This document shows, one piece after another, positions 5,964 through 6,139 of a DNA stretch of 6,139 nt. A program made the translations under genes and the position numbers. This DNA is from Acidobacteriota bacterium (GTDB lineage: Bacteria > Acidobacteriota > Vicinamibacteria > Vicinamibacterales > 2-12-FULL-66-21). The stretch lies in NCBI GenBank assembly GCA_020200195.1, contig JAIVJE010000094.1:1-6139 (forward strand), read 5' to 3'. The stretch's first letter is position 1. The number at the start of each line of letters is the position of its first letter. A model generated the notes under the pieces. It ran no database searches. It was not told the origin of the DNA and was given only the letters and a program-made list of their open reading frames with translations.

Positions 5964-6139
5964 GTGCGGCCCGAGACACCGCTCGATTGGACGGCGTTTA
6001 CGTTCCTGGTCATCGGCGCGTTTGCCTGGGGTTGCTTCGTCACCGACGTGAACATTCTGGATCTGCTGCTCGAACGCATCTGGGATCCGCTCGACGACGT
6101 CGTATTTGTCCTCATTGCGGCCTCTGGCGTGTATTGGCT
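5964..6139 (+). CDS. DUF378 family small membrane protein (3' partial)
   Basis: GTG at 5964 follows GGAGGAG (5953-5959) at four bases. The 58 visible residues match the DUF378 pattern: LDWTAFTFLVIGAFAWGCF near the N-terminus, as in the family's LDW...L-x-I-G-x-x-x-WG segment forming a first membrane helix (about 10-26); a short polar part with NILDLLLERIWDPLDD; then VVFVLIAASGVYW beginning a second helix (about 46 onward). Family members are typically 60-110 residues with two membrane helices and unknown function. The window ends inside the second helix, so the stop is not seen. The gene follows the chrA remnant by 100 bases and may have its own promoter. It shows no sign of damage. It is an independent gene and not the missing second ChrA half. 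Confidence 0.75.
   Translation, partial: MRPETPLDWTAFTFLVIGAFAWGCFVTDVNILDLLLERIWDPLDDVVFVLIAASGVYW

Overview
The window reads as a patchwork, GC-rich (roughly 60%) stretch of bacterial accessory DNA. Four genes look intact: a two-repeat DUF1259 protein, a PepSY-like exported protein, an OmpR-family response regulator and a sensor histidine kinase. They are flanked by broken pieces of other genes: a MobF/TraA-type relaxase-helicase, a DUF5916 outer-membrane-type protein and a ChrA chromate transporter. A partial DUF378 membrane protein gene runs off the right edge. DUF5916, PepSY and DUF1259 proteins together suggest a soil or sediment bacterium such as Acidobacteriota or Gemmatimonadota. The relaxase and ChrA pieces point to a plasmid or integrative element. 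The taxonomic guess is inference only.

Layout. Positions 2-863 (+) hold the helicase part of a conjugative relaxase, open at the left edge, broken by a one-base frameshift at about 630 and cut off at about 863. Abutting it with no spacer, 864-1456 (-) is the N-terminal part of a DUF5916 protein, cut off at the same point and carrying two small frame changes. Its GTG start overlaps the stop of the intact DUF1259 gene (1453-2379, -) by four bases, so the two were probably one leftward operon. The 201-bp gap 2380-2580 separates this from a rightward operon and contains a bulged inverted repeat. The rightward operon is a PepSY-like gene (2581-3129), a response regulator (3158-3841) and a histidine kinase (from 3841). 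Between the first two genes is a perfect 7-bp hairpin, and the regulator has a GTG start with no obvious ribosome binding site.

The kinase catalytic domain is complete, but its normal 3' end is replaced. From about 5223 the DNA is a chrA fragment in another frame, so the kinase reads through into about 72 unrelated residues before stopping at 5445. The chrA fragment (5223-5863) lacks a start codon, covers only the first half of the usual two-domain transporter and has two one-base insertions. A DUF378 gene starts at 5964 and is cut by the window edge.

How the parts fit. The PepSY protein, regulator and kinase form a plausible envelope-sensing module. From memory of the family, DUF1259 (LppY/LpqO, called ChrL in some chromate clusters) occurs with chrA, so the region may descend from a metal or oxyanion resistance locus that was rearranged and partly decayed. 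I found no RNA gene, CRISPR array or complete insertion sequence. The most notable features are two precise gene-to-gene scars, the kinase with a foreign tail, and the clustering of all frame breaks in the truncated genes.
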